Source: Numida meleagris
Taxonomy: Eukaryota > Chordata > Aves > Galliformes > Numididae
NCBI RefSeq assembly: GCF_002078875.1
Contig: NC_034411.1
Span: 33,002,260 to 33,066,259 of the forward strand
DNA: 64,000 nt
Reading direction: 5' to 3'
The position numbers and the translations under genes are program-made. Below are positions 37,625-48,661 of the stretch, piece after piece (position 1 is the first letter of the stretch; every line of letters begins with the position of its first letter). Below the pieces are notes generated by a model. That model did not search any database. It saw only the letters and a program-made list of their open reading frames with translations, and had not been told where the DNA came from.

Positions 37625-37654
37625 GGGAAAAGGGGAAAGGGGAAAAGGGTAGGG
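37625..37654 (+). other. G-quadruplex-prone tract
   Basis: Five G-tracts (GGG, GGGG, GGGG, GGG, GGG) are separated by AAAA, AAA, AAAA and TA, satisfying the usual G3+N1-7 rule with spare tracts. It lies in the distal part of the minus-strand LTR, so the LTR's own sense strand is the C-rich, i-motif-prone one. A looser G-rich segment is directly adjacent at about 37.60 kb. Confidence 0.8.
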
Positions 37655-37875
37655 AGATGGCCCTGAGAGCAAAGAACAGCGGCAACAATCTGAGGAGAAA
37701 CAAACTAATTTACTAAATAAAATATCGGAATGCAAAACAACACACTATAATACAATATAATTACAATTTAAGCTGATAAATCCAATACAGAGAGAGAGAA
37801 TGTCCCAAAGTCAAGGTAGGCCTTACTCTACTACCGACGATAAGACGGCTGGAGAGCGAGGTGCTGCCAAGACGA

Positions 37876-37886
37876 GAGATGGCGGA
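37876..37886 (-). promoter_or_regulatory. YY1-like site (CCGCCAT) downstream of the LTR start
   Basis: The plus-strand gagATGGCGGa is a good match to the YY1 consensus core ATGGCGG. It lies immediately downstream of the start inferred from the TATA box. YY1 sites at this position are common in mammalian genes and in some retroelement promoters. Binding here is a prediction. Confidence 0.4.
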
Positions 37887-37917
37887 AAAAAGGGACGAGG
37901 TCTCGTGATCTGCAAGT

Positions 37918-37924
37918 TTTTATA
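37918..37924 (-). promoter_or_regulatory. LTR TATA box
   Basis: On the minus strand 'gcagtataaaaacttgcag' contains TATAAAA. Transcription would start roughly 25-35 bp further along the minus strand (about 37885-37895), just before the YY1-like motif. The placement is that of a retroviral U3 promoter. Activity is inferred only. Confidence 0.6.
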
Positions 37925-38086
37925 CTGCGAGCTTTTATCTTTTCCCTCCGGCTGGAAATGGTAACAGAGGAGCAAAGTACCGTGGGGACTGTAGTAGTCC
38001 TTCTCTTCTGAGGAACAGGTACATTCACTACATGATGTTATGATGTGGAGTACCAATAACCGAAAATCATAAAACCATGCAACCAT

Positions 38087-41000
38087 AATTAAAAGATAAA
38101 CAACATCAAAGATTAGTATGATGAAGATTAAAAAGCAGCTGATATCCATAAAGTGTGTTCTGAGATTCCTGTTAATTTCTGGTCAAGGAAAAAACCTATT
38201 CCCTGTATCTAGGAGAATAATAGTTCCTGTAACATTACTATTACTGTTGGTATTACTATGGAATTTTAAGATTGGGGTTTTAGCCTAGATGGCTTCACTT
38301 CATAAAAATTCAGGATTAAGTAAAGCTTCCTGTCCAAAATAATTTACCATATGGAAATAACAGGTAAATATATCAAATTCATAGAGGAATAATAGTTTGT
38401 TTTCTGCATACAGTAAACAATTATCATCAAACATTCTACTCTTTACAATGTCTAGAAATTGATGTGATTGAGTTCAGAGTGATATCATATTTCCCAATTA
38501 ACTTCAGATTCTGTCAATTCATATTTCTCCATTAGATGAATTTTTAGTTCTCCGTTTCAGTCTTCCAAGGTTTGGGGAAAAATTGACTGCTAAGTAAGTT
38601 TCCTGAGAAGCCATCATATGTTTTTCCAGTCCAGACTGGAATAATATCTGATATTGAACTTCCTACAATATATACCGGTGTCTAAATCACTTTCCTATTC
38701 TCCAGCCTTAGCCTACTGACTTTTCTGTTTAAGAGACACAGGCAAAAGTAAGGATTGTTGAGCTGATTTCATACTCTATCAGTAGTTTTTTCTTACGTTG
38801 TCTATTTAAAACCATACAGAGATATCTGATTGATACTCTGAAATGTACTGTTTAGATTCAGGCTTCTGTTATGCAAATTGAATGTTACTGCATTTTAAAC
38901 TGATAATAATCATAAGCAGTGAAATGAAGAGAAAATAAGTGTTAAAAAAAAAAATCTTATTTATTTGACCAAAGGCTGAGAATAAAGAAAGACATATAGG
39001 TACAAAGAACAGACTGGATACTTCAGAACTACACAGACTGAAATAAAGGAAAACTAGCAGAAAAACAAATAAAAGAATTAATCAGCATGGTGTACATAGA
39101 ACACTTCAAACAGGTTACTTGTTTTCTTAGTTGTAATGTAATAATGCAATGGTAGAAAAGTTTTTTACTTTCCCTTCATTAGCTGTTGCAGCCAGTTCTG
39201 ACCCGTTCTCCCTGCCTTGCTGTAATGTCATTTATATCTTAACAACTTGATAATTATAGACTTTCTTGGTTGCCTAAGGATAAATTAATGTTTTAATTTG
39301 AATATGCCATCTATTTCTATTCATAAATAATGACTAGTATTTCTGAATTTATTATTCTAATTATTGTGTTAGGGGCTAGGGATTATTATGTTCTACATGA
39401 AAACACTTTTTATAGAGTTTTCCTGGCTTCCTTTTCTCATCAATCCAGATAAACTTTTGATTCACCTGATAAATGCTAAATCTTTCTGATCTTTTGTACA
39501 GTACTCAGAGCACAGGTCACTAAGCTGATCCACGTGTGCTTGGGGGAAATTACAGATCAAAAAAAAAAAAAAAGCATGTGTCTTATGATTAAGGCTTGCT
39601 GTCCATTTTCCTGAGCACCTGGAAAGCTTGCTTACTTAATATTTACGGTGTAATAATGATTATCTCATTCCCAACAGTGTTGTAGGAATCTATCAAGCTG
39701 TATGAAAACTCCAAGCACTATGGTCTCTTAAATCAGAGAGTCTATAGAGAAAACCCAGCTCCCCTAATTCAACAAAATTAACTTCTTTTCCTCCTTGTAT
39801 TTTCAGACCTGCTTCTTGCAAGCAGAACTTGTACATAGATATCGCTTGCAAAAGAAATATTATCAGGCCTGCAGAATTGATCTGCTACTAGTTCTTGCTT
39901 CTTTCTGTTTAATATTCAGTTCAAATCCCATTGCTCCTTCTTTGGCCAGTTGGCATACAAGAATACAGGATGGCACATGCAAGCTTTTTTCATTGTAAAA
40001 TGCTCGCTTTTCCATGGAGACTTCTTTGGAACTCAAATGGAGTTGCACTTTTGGCAAAGTGGATACAGACATTAGTTTCTCTGGGCTAATGACTGTTTTC
40101 ATTAACGTTATTTCACTGACAATTACTCTGCTGCAGAAGGCAAACTAAGAGGAAACTTCCTAAGAAGTTCTGATTTAGCTACAGAATTCAATACTGATAT
40201 ATTCAAGTGAGTGTCAATGGCTTGAGTAATTCTGCAGTTAGACTAGGAGCCCTAGAAGTCCCTTCCAGACTTAAAGACCTCTGAATCTATGGCATTGCTG
40301 AGAGGACAATACATCAACTCTTAGCAGCCAACCTTGACAAAATGCAATGCCACCTCATTAGTTTTTGATTCTTCTACAGCCTTTTAAACCTCCAAAAATA
40401 TTCAGAAAGTAGAGTGTACCTTGCTGTCCAGAGCTCTTCTATAAGGTGTAGTTGCTCCAAATCTTCCACATCCACACCTTACCCTGCAGTAAATCATTAG
40501 CTCCCTGAGCAAACTGGTCTCCCTACTATGCTTCTGACAGAATTATATTTTCACATAAAGTCAGCTATTTTAAAATGGCTAGAATTTTGGGACATGTTTG
40601 AATTGGAGATCTCCTGCACCCTCTGCTCACCTTCCATTTTCACTTTCTTTCAACTGCTTCTGAAAGAGAATATCCTTCAGCAAAAACACTTCCTGAATTG
40701 AGTATCAGCTTCAGCATAACCCAGTAAAAACATTAAACTCAACTTTGTCTTGTTTTTCTTGGGCTCAGCAGCTAAGTGAACATCTTTTGTCCAAGAACTG
40801 ACACCACCTCCACTCTACAGGAGAAAGTACACAAAACCTGAAGTAGACTGTTCTCAAAGAAAACATTTGTTGTTTCAAGAGCATATTTTATGTTCCTTCC
40901 TGTAGAGTGTCAGCTATTGTGGCCTCATTGCCATAGTGCAGTTTCTCAAAGAGGCCTATCATCCAGAGTGAGTGTAACACAACTGAAATCAGTGGCGTTC

Positions 41001-44000
41001 CACTCGTATGCATCAGCTGAGGTTATATATAACTGGGAGTATTAAAGTGCACATAAACACTCTGCTATTGACAATAAAATTTCTGCCTATTAAATAAAAA
41101 GAGGAAGTGTTTCTCCATTAACCATAGAATGTTTCTGGTGGATTTCCAATACCCTGAGTTAGTATAAGTCCTTTATAGACATGTATCCAGAATGAATACA
41201 ATATTGTGTATGAGCTCTCCTAAAAGGACTGTTGACACTGTTTTAAATTATGGGTAATATTGTAAACCGTGGTTCAGATATGGCTCATACAAACAAGGAC
41301 ATTTATTTCTAAAATCAATAGTTTAGTTTCATTCAGATATGCCTTCTCTCCCGCTGGAATCTGAAAGACGGTCTTTAATATTTCCAGACACATTTTTTCT
41401 TTTTTTTTAATCTAATTCCACCTGAGATATTTCTGCTGGTCTCATCATATTCTATTTTTATGTAAGTTCTTATGTCACATCTCTAACTGGAATATCTAAG
41501 CATTTCTCAGATGCACATAGGGTAGCATAACTAGCAACAGTCCTGTGCTGTCTGATCTTACGTGCTCTCTCCAGAAGGAGAGCACTGTGCATTGAAGCAT
41601 CTTATTTTGGTTTGTTCTAATTCTTTCTGTTGTTTTTGGCAGTTAAGTAGCATGAAAATATATTCTACCTCACAGCATAGAAAGGTGCTGGGAGGAGCAT
41701 CTGAGGGCATTTTCATCCAATCCAGTCCCCATGTAGAAAATAACTGAAAAAAGACTGAAGTAAGAAATAGGCTAATTTAATTCATATCTGAGACTTCAGA
41801 CTGTGGGATTTATTGCAATTCTGAAAATGAAATGTCTTTTCCCTTTTTTATTTAAAATAAATAAGTAAAGATTTATTTCATCTTTTTTTCCCCCTCTGAC
41901 TACCTTTGCAGTTGATAAAAACCACGGCTGATGAGGCGTCTTCTCCTACATTTAACACTGTGGTTTGCAACTCAGTTCGCACATCTAGGAGATTCTGAAA
42001 ATTAAGCTTCATGTAATATCTTCAGGGAATTATGAAATATCAGACTTACGTCAAGAACAAGCAGTCTAGTATTAAATTAAAACTTTAAGTTGAATCTTCT
42101 TTCATTGATGAACTGGCTTTTATTTTTCCCCTTGATTCCTTGGCTGTCATGTAAACTGTCACATATTTACGTAGTCATCTTTTCTGATATTGCAGTTTGA
42201 AGTTTATTATGGATACCTTTCCCGAACACTATGATTTACTGCACTAGATTTGTTGCTTCTGAGTAAATCTTGATTCTACTTGGAGGTTCTTTAGGCCCGA
42301 GGTAGAAGTATATAATGTAGTATTTGGAGTAGGTGTGAAATCTGTGAAATCCAAACTACATTCCTTATCTCATCAAATTATCTCACACATTTCTTACAGC
42401 TCTAGCTTTTAGTTTTTATGCTAATTTTTTCATGGGCTTAGATCTTGTACCCTTTTATTCTTTATTCCCTTTCACTTGATCTTTTAATACACTTTCTCAG
42501 GAGAAATTAGCAGTGATGATCAATGGCTGCATTGCTTTGAATAATTCTAATGTGTTCAAGTAATCAGATGTGGGATTTCAATAGGAAGCTCATTAGGCCG
42601 ACATGAGTCAATTCAACCGAAAGTAAAAAATATTAGCAAATAGATACATTCTGAGAGAAACTGGCAGATCTAAGCACTCCCCAGACAGACAGGAATGCTA
42701 TTTTCTGTGTGCCATTTTGTACTAACAACAAAACTAAAGCTGATCATTTTGAAAGACTTAGGATCCATAGGAATAACAAACATAGAAAAACTACAATAGG
42801 ATCATCTTTGCAGTTGACAGGAAAGGTCAACAGAATTTTGAAGTGTGATCCTCAAATACATGCAAAATAAAACTTACTTTTAGCTAAAGTACTGAAATTC
42901 TGCCGGTGCTCTGTTCATGGCAGAAGATTTTTCCAATGGCAGATGGAAACTTGATTTTGTATGGAAACGGGAAGTTATTCAAGGTATCATCTCCAGAAAC
43001 TCTGTTCCTGTTTCACTTGAACTTGTTCAAAGTAATAAGGCAGGATTTCCCTTTGCCCTAGATTTGTTTACCTTGTGAAGAGGCTCAGAAAGATTGTCTT
43101 ACCGAAGAACTCTTGAACATAGTAAGCATGCATTATAAACTCTGTAGTTTTCCTGATTTTTTTCCCTTAAGTTTTATGCAGTAATACTCCTATAAGGGCT
43201 TCTTTAGAATGGCTCAAAAATGTATTTAAGACCATAAATATCAACATTAAGTCACAAATTGTTCTGTAGTAGGAGAGAGGGAAAAGAAGAAAAGAGTTTG
43301 ATGGGACTTAGGAACGTATCTAGTGTGAGCTCATGTGAACATAAGCATCAACATTTTATTTTTCTGATAGTCCTCATTTTATTTTTCTTCTCTGTACTCA
43401 AGGTACATAAAAGAAACTTGGAAATCATGGCTTTAAGTGTCTTGGAAGTTAAACAGTCACTGTTTGAAATTATCACTAGATAATCACTAGAATTTTTATG
43501 AAAAATAATACATGCCAACAAATTGTTTTAAAAAAAAAAACACTGGATTTATGGATAGCACAGTTTCAAGACTAGAACTCGAATTATTGTTCTGCAGTTT
43601 AAAAAAAAAATCTTAAGGTCAGAAGGGCCCCAAGAATCCCAAGGCCCAGGAAATAGCTACGGCCTTTCTAAATCAGGTCTTGGCCCCATCTGGGGAAACC
43701 AAGGAGACTGGGAGTCTTTCAGATTTGGGACAGCCCAGCACTGGACGTGTGTCACCCAGGGTATCAGGAAGCCCAGAACTGCTATTTTCCAAACAGTGGC
43801 ACCTCAGATAAACGTGATGCCTGGTCCTGGGGAAGATGGCTCAGCCATATATTCAAAAGAGAACTGGACAATAAAGTCCCTGTAGTCTCCCTCCTGCAGC
43901 AGAGGAGGAAAATAAAAGATGGTTATCTTCACGCTATGCATTACAAAAACCCTAACTGTTTGTGTAATGCACTGTAAAGTTTGAATTATGCTGATACTGT

Positions 44001-46637
44001 TTGTAAGACACAGTACGTGTAAAGCTATAGAATGCCTGTATTTCCAGAAGATATAGAGCTGTCATGGATCTTGGCAGGTCATCTGAAGAACAAGAAAAAG
44101 AAAAGGGTATCAATGCACAGGCAATACTTCAAAATATGTATTTTCAGAATCCATGGCTCCTGATGAGCCATAGGAGCATGGACTTCATTCATTCATCTTG
44201 TCCTCAGTGCTCAGCAGTAAGGTGGGTCTGTATCTTGGAGAGAGCAGAGATGCAGGTGACACCTACCCCATCAGTGTGACTTCTGGTCTGCACAAGTCAA
44301 GCTCAGCTTCATGTACTCTCCTCAAGAGGGTCTGTTTTGGATGTCCCTTAGAGGTGACTCACGTGTGCGTTATCCTTTACGTTCCCAGGCTCTTGCATGC
44401 AAATGGCAATTCCAGGAAGTCTTTTCTTTTTAAAGAGAATTTCACTCCTCAGGGAAGCTAATATTGCAAGGAATTTGAGACCATAGGCATGGGCTTATAG
44501 TGTATCTACTGCTGTCCATCCCTCTGAACGTTTGTAGACGCATTAGCAATGCCCATTTTAGCAAACCTTGCTTGGGGATCTGTAGTGAAATCCAAGCACG
44601 TAAAAACTGGGTTAATCTAAACCCCAATTTATTTGAACTTCAGGGCACATAAGTCCATAAAACAGACAAGCCAAACAAAAAAAAATAGAGAGAAAATACT
44701 GCTTCTAATAGGGGAAAAAATTTTGTGCGTGTGTTAATCGGCAGAATTGTATTGGTTGTACTTCTGCCTTAAGCCCTAGAAGAACTAAGCCTCATACTCT
44801 TAATAACAAAAATACAGCTTTAGCTCATTTTTCAACTTCTTATTTAAAATGAGAAAACTCTGTAATAAAGAGCAGAGGCCAAACAGCTTTGCGTATTAAT
44901 TCAGTTTTAATAAGGATTGTTATGTACTGTGGTATTATTCTCTGTGCACATTGATGTTCCTGTTTTCTCTTCACTCCTCTCCTTAGTGTGAAAGCTGTCT
45001 CTTCTCACTAATTAAATTTCATTACCTCCCACTGAAGAGAAGAGACTGAGAGATTGCTGGCTGACTGCCTTTGACATACTTAATCAATCCCTAGAGAACA
45101 AATAATGACCCTTTTTTGTTCATTTTAACTTGTAACCTTTTTTCCTCTCCTAAGAAACAATTTCTGCAGTCATTTGAATTTATGTCCATCTTCATTTTCA
45201 AGACTCTAATGATAAGTAATTCTGTGGTCATGTAAGCAATCAGTAGATAGATAGATAGAGGATAGATACTTATTTCATCTTTGGCATGAATATTCAACTT
45301 GTAGTGTCATTTTGCCCTTAAAATTCACGTTAGAATTATTCATAGAAAAAATCTAGAATTGTGCTGTATGGGTGCAATGTTGGCAGTTATTTACCTTGTC
45401 TTATCTACGAAGATATTTACATGGAAGCTAGACTTCAGTTATGGGACTTATATAAACTGTACTTCATATTTTAATTAGAAGGACAAATCAATATACCATG
45501 GCGCTCCGCTGATTTATGAGAAGTGATACTACACATGAAATTAACAGTATTTCTCCATTTTTGACAAATGGCTGGATACTGAGGATGCTCCCTATCAGGT
45601 GCTAAATCTAGGCAGATCAGAAAGACTAAGAGAAAGAAATAAGTGAACCTGTAGCAAATAGTATTATATGTGTGTTTGTAATGGAGAGGGTAAGTGCACG
45701 CTTTTTTTGCTATTCAGAACAGCTTCTTTCTTCAGAAAAGAAAATTTGCTAAAACAGTGAAAATGGTGAAAGAACAAACAGATGAGAATTATTCTAAATT
45801 AATAAAGGAGTGTTTCATGCACGTCATGCAAACTGTAGCAGCCCTAAGCTAGTAAAACTTGATGGCCGCTCTGGTTGTACTTTAAAGCATCAAAACACAG
45901 AAAATTTACATGCAACTCAGTACAGATATGGGTCATTTTTAGCCCTTGAGGTATTTCCTTATTGTCCCTGATTACCTTCCAAAATGAAACCTTTAAAAGA
46001 TTTCAGTTTGTCAGCTGACAACATGAGTCTCCTCCTCTGTGGTGAGATTGTGTGATATTTGGTTACATTTGTGTAATCACCATAAGTACACATGCATCTA
46101 TCCACTGTTATAAACCACGCAAATGTCTAAGTCCACTGAGCATACAGTTTATCATGAAAGGGCTGTGGAAAAGATTTATACATCTTCTTTATTAAAAAAA
46201 AAAAGTACTGCTGCACCACTCAGACTTCTCTTTTGGTTTAGAGCAGCATTCCTCCTCAGATCCATGTTCTTTGCTGGGATATGTAAGTTGTACACAAGAT
46301 ATCAGTTCTGTTGCTATGGCGATCAGTGCACTAGAGGTGATGGATTTATTTATTTTAATGATTGCTTAATGGTTTAACTAACTGTCTGCTGGTTTATAGA
46401 ATTCTCAGTTCTGCATCACTTTCCATGATTTAATGAGGAAAGTATAGGCATATTTTGCTTTCCAGAACTGTCTAAATCCCCTTCTTACCATGACAGGTGT
46501 TACCTTCACAGTATGAACCACTCTCCAATTAATTGTAAGATGTAACCCAATAATTAGAAGTGGCAAATAATAATATAGAGTGTTACGAAATACTCATTTT
46601 CAAGACAATGCAAATTTCTGGAAATTATGAAAAAATA
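38087..46637. other. AT-rich unique DNA, no gene recognised
   Basis: No supported exon. An A15 tract is at about 39.56 kb and a short (TAGA)n run at 45244-45268. Patches at 40.24-40.29 and 41.67-41.73 kb faintly resemble decayed CR1 ends. A more G+C-rich stretch at 43.61-43.98 kb contains AATAAA (43871) and a 76-codon frame but no recognisable product. Confidence 0.55.
45244..45268. repeat. Short (TAGA)n microsatellite
   Basis: Four TAGA units are followed by GGATAGATA. It is a short, interrupted tetranucleotide repeat with no evident function. Confidence 0.8.
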
Positions 46638-48381
46638 AATCATAGAACCATAGAGTGGTTTGGGTTGGAAGGGACCTTTTAAGATTATTCAATTCCAACC
46701 CCCCTGCTATATGCAGGGACACCTCCTTCTAGACCAGGTTGCTGACAGGCCCATCCAGCCTGGCCTTGAATGCTTTCAGGAAGTGGGCATCCACAACCTC
46801 TCTGGGCATCCTGTTCCAGGGTCTCACCACCCTCACAGGAAAGAATTTCTTTCTACTATCTAGTCTAAAACTGCCCTCTTCAATTTTAAAGCTGTTTCTG
46901 CTTGTCCTGTCATTACATGCCCTTATAAAAAGTCCCTCCCCAGCTTTCCTGTAGGCCCCTTTCAGGTACTGGAAGGTCACTATAAGGTCTCCTCAAAGCC
47001 TTCTCTTCTCCAGGCTGAAGAGCCCCAGCTCTCTCAGCCTGCCCTTGTAGTGGAGGTCTCCAGCCCTCTGATCATCTTCATGGCCCTCCTCTGGACCTGC
47101 TCCAACAGTCTCCATGTCCTTCTTGTGTTGAGGACTCCAGAACTGGATGCAGTATGGCAGGTGAGGCCTCACGAAAACACAGTAGAGGGGCAGAATCACT
47201 TCCCTCGACCTGCTGGTCACACTTCTCTTGATGCAGCTGAGGATACAGTTGGCCTTCTGGGCTGCAAGCGTGCATTGCCATCTCGCGTTGAATCTTTCAT
47301 CAATGGATGCTCTCAAATCCTTCTCAGAGCTGCTCTCAAGCCATTCTCTGCACAACCTGTATCTTTGTTGGGGATTGCCCTGACCCAGGTGTAGGGCCTT
47401 GCACTTGGCCTTGTTGAACTTCAAGAGGTTGGCATGGGCCCACCTCTCAAGCCTGTCCTGGTCCCTCTGGATAGCATCCCTTCCCTCTAGCATGTCAACT
47501 GCACCACTCAGCTTGGTGTTGTCTGAAAATTTGCTGAGGGTGCACTCGATCCTTCTGTAAATGTCACTTACAAAGATGTTAAATAACACTAGCCCAACAC
47601 TGATCCCACCACTTGTCACTGGTCTCCCCTTGGCCATTGAGCTGCTGACTGCAACTCTCTGAGTGTGACCATCCAGCCAATTCCTTACCCAGCGAGTGGT
47701 CCATCCATCAAATCCATTTTTTTCTAACTTGACAATCACGATGTCAGGAAGGACAGCGTCAAACACTTTGCACCAGTCCAGGTAGATGATGTCAGTTACT
47801 CTTCCTTTATCCACTGACACTGTGACTCCATCATAAAAGGCCACCAGGTTTGTCAGGCATGACTTACCCTTGGTGAAACCATGTTGGTTACCACGAATCA
47901 CTTCATCTTTATTTTCCGTGTGCCCCAGTAGGGCCTTCAGGACAATCTGCTCCATGATCTTGCCAGGCACAGGGGTGAGACTGACTTGTAGTTCCCTGGA
48001 TCTTCTTTTTTTCATTCTTGAAAGTGTGGCTTATGTTTCTCCTTTTCCAACCAGTGGGAACTTCACTAGACTGCCATGACCTTTCAAATATGATGGATAG
48101 TGGCATGGCAACTTCATCTACCAGTTCCCTCAGAACTCATGGATGGATCTTGTCAGGTCTCACAGACTTGTGCACCTTCAGACTCTTTAAATGGTCTTGA
48201 ACATGATCTTCACTTACAGCAGGCAGATCTACCTTCTTCAAATTCTTACCGTTGCTTTTTTCAACTTGGACAGTGTGGCCAGAGGCCGTGCAAGTGAAGA
48301 CTGAGGCAAAGAAGTCACTGACTGCCTCAGCTTTCTCTGTATCCCTCATGACCAGGTCTCTAGTTTCCTTCCAGAGAGGGC
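46638..48381 (-). mobile_element. CR1 LINE, 5'-truncated, 1.75 kb, with most of the RT domain
   Basis: The left edge 'atcatagaaccatagagtgg' followed by 'tttgggttggaagggacctt' is the reverse complement of the CR1 3' end, so the element runs right to left. It includes the 3' UTR, the ORF2 C-terminal region and the reverse-transcriptase domain back to the linker before RT, where it is truncated near 48381. The endonuclease domain and ORF1 are missing. It abuts a plus-strand CR1 of a different type at 48384. Stops and a frameshift show it is inactive (see the RT pseudogene). Confidence 0.95.
46729..48349 (-). pseudogene. CR1 ORF2 reverse transcriptase, broken
   Basis: This is the relic of the CR1 ORF2 protein, which reverse transcribes CR1 RNA at the target site. 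It reads in three consecutive pieces, right to left: 48349-48137 (includes DFFASVFT), 48106-47993 (includes PLSIIFERSWQSSEVPTGWK) and the main 340-codon frame 48015-46993 ([71 protein letters not shown]). A final C-terminal piece runs 46980-46729 (FQYLKGAYRK, RVVRPWNRMPREVVDA). Breaks: a stop (TGA) after IHP near 48135, a frameshift near 48.0 kb, and a TGA after EKRRL that looks like a decayed CGA. Catalytic damage: the usual FADD is FSDN, and the GVPQGSVLGP loop is shortened to GGISVGL. Two of these changes alone would abolish activity. It is not a host gene. Confidence 0.93.
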
Positions 48382-48383
48382 CT

Positions 48384-48661
48384 GCTGAGCTCTGCTCTCT
48401 GGTGACAGTGACAAGGCTTGAGGGAACAGCACGGAGCTGTCAGAAGAGAGTCAGGTGGGGGTTCTTCACCAGAGGGTGGTGGGCATGGAACAGGCTCCTC
48501 AGGGCAGTGCTCGCGGCCCCAAGATGCAAGAGTTCAAGAAGCATTTAGACAATTCTCTCAAGCATGTGGTTTGAATTTTGGGTTGTCCTTTATAGAGCCA
48601 GGAGTTGGACTCAGTGATTGATCTCTGTGGATCCCTTCCGACTGGGGTTCTATGATTCTCT
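48384..48661 (+). mobile_element. CR1 LINE 3' end (CR1-F-like), 5'-truncated
   Basis: Starting at 'gctgagctctgctctctggt' the block continues 'gacagtgacaaggcttgagg', 'gttcttcaccagagggtggt', 'gggcatggaacaggctcctc', 'gttgtcctttatagagccag' and 'gagttggactcagtgattga', and ends 'gatcccttccgactgggg' plus 'ttctatgattctc'. This is the sense 3' region of the CR1 type whose preceding segment is seen at 11.87-12.02 kb. Its truncated 5' end touches the truncated 5' end of the minus-strand CR1, giving a head-to-head pair. Confidence 0.93.

Larger units (their letters stand above)
37553..38081 (-). mobile_element. Solo LTR of an avian endogenous retrovirus, CpG-rich
   Basis: Read on the minus strand, the block starts 'tgcatggttttatg' and ends 'cccgtaaaccgttgaca', so it has TG...CA termini over 529 bp. 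The plus-strand flanks are cccat (37548-37552) and accat (38082-38086), a 5-bp target-site duplication with one mismatch, which suits an ERVL-like or gamma-type integrase. Minus-strand TATAAAA at 37918-37924 marks the U3 promoter. A YY1-like site lies just downstream, and an AGTAAA-type signal is at 37709-37714. About 21 CpGs are kept, against about three in the similar-sized LTR at 28 kb, so this is the youngest-looking element here. No internal viral genes flank it. The 108-codon open frame across it is incidental. Confidence 0.85.

Noticed and set aside
37823..38149. 108-codon minus-strand open frame with a hydrophobic start
   Set aside because: It lies across the U3/R part of the solo LTR and its left flank. 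Solo LTRs of this type are not protein-coding, and the hydrophobic start is AT-rich flanking DNA.
40238..40293. CR1-like tip (agaagtcccttccagactta)
   Set aside because: Short and decayed, with no upstream CR1 landmarks. It could be chance.
41665..41735. Antisense CR1-like tip (catagaaaggtgctgggagg)
   Set aside because: Similarity limited to scattered positions and no adjoining CR1 sequence.
43610..43980. G+C-richer block with AATAAA and a 76-codon frame
   Set aside because: It has neither a recognisable product nor clear LTR ends or copies elsewhere in the window. It might be an old retroelement but is not supportable.
47050..47394. 114-codon plus-strand open frame
   Set aside because: It is the antisense shadow of the CR1 reverse-transcriptase relic.
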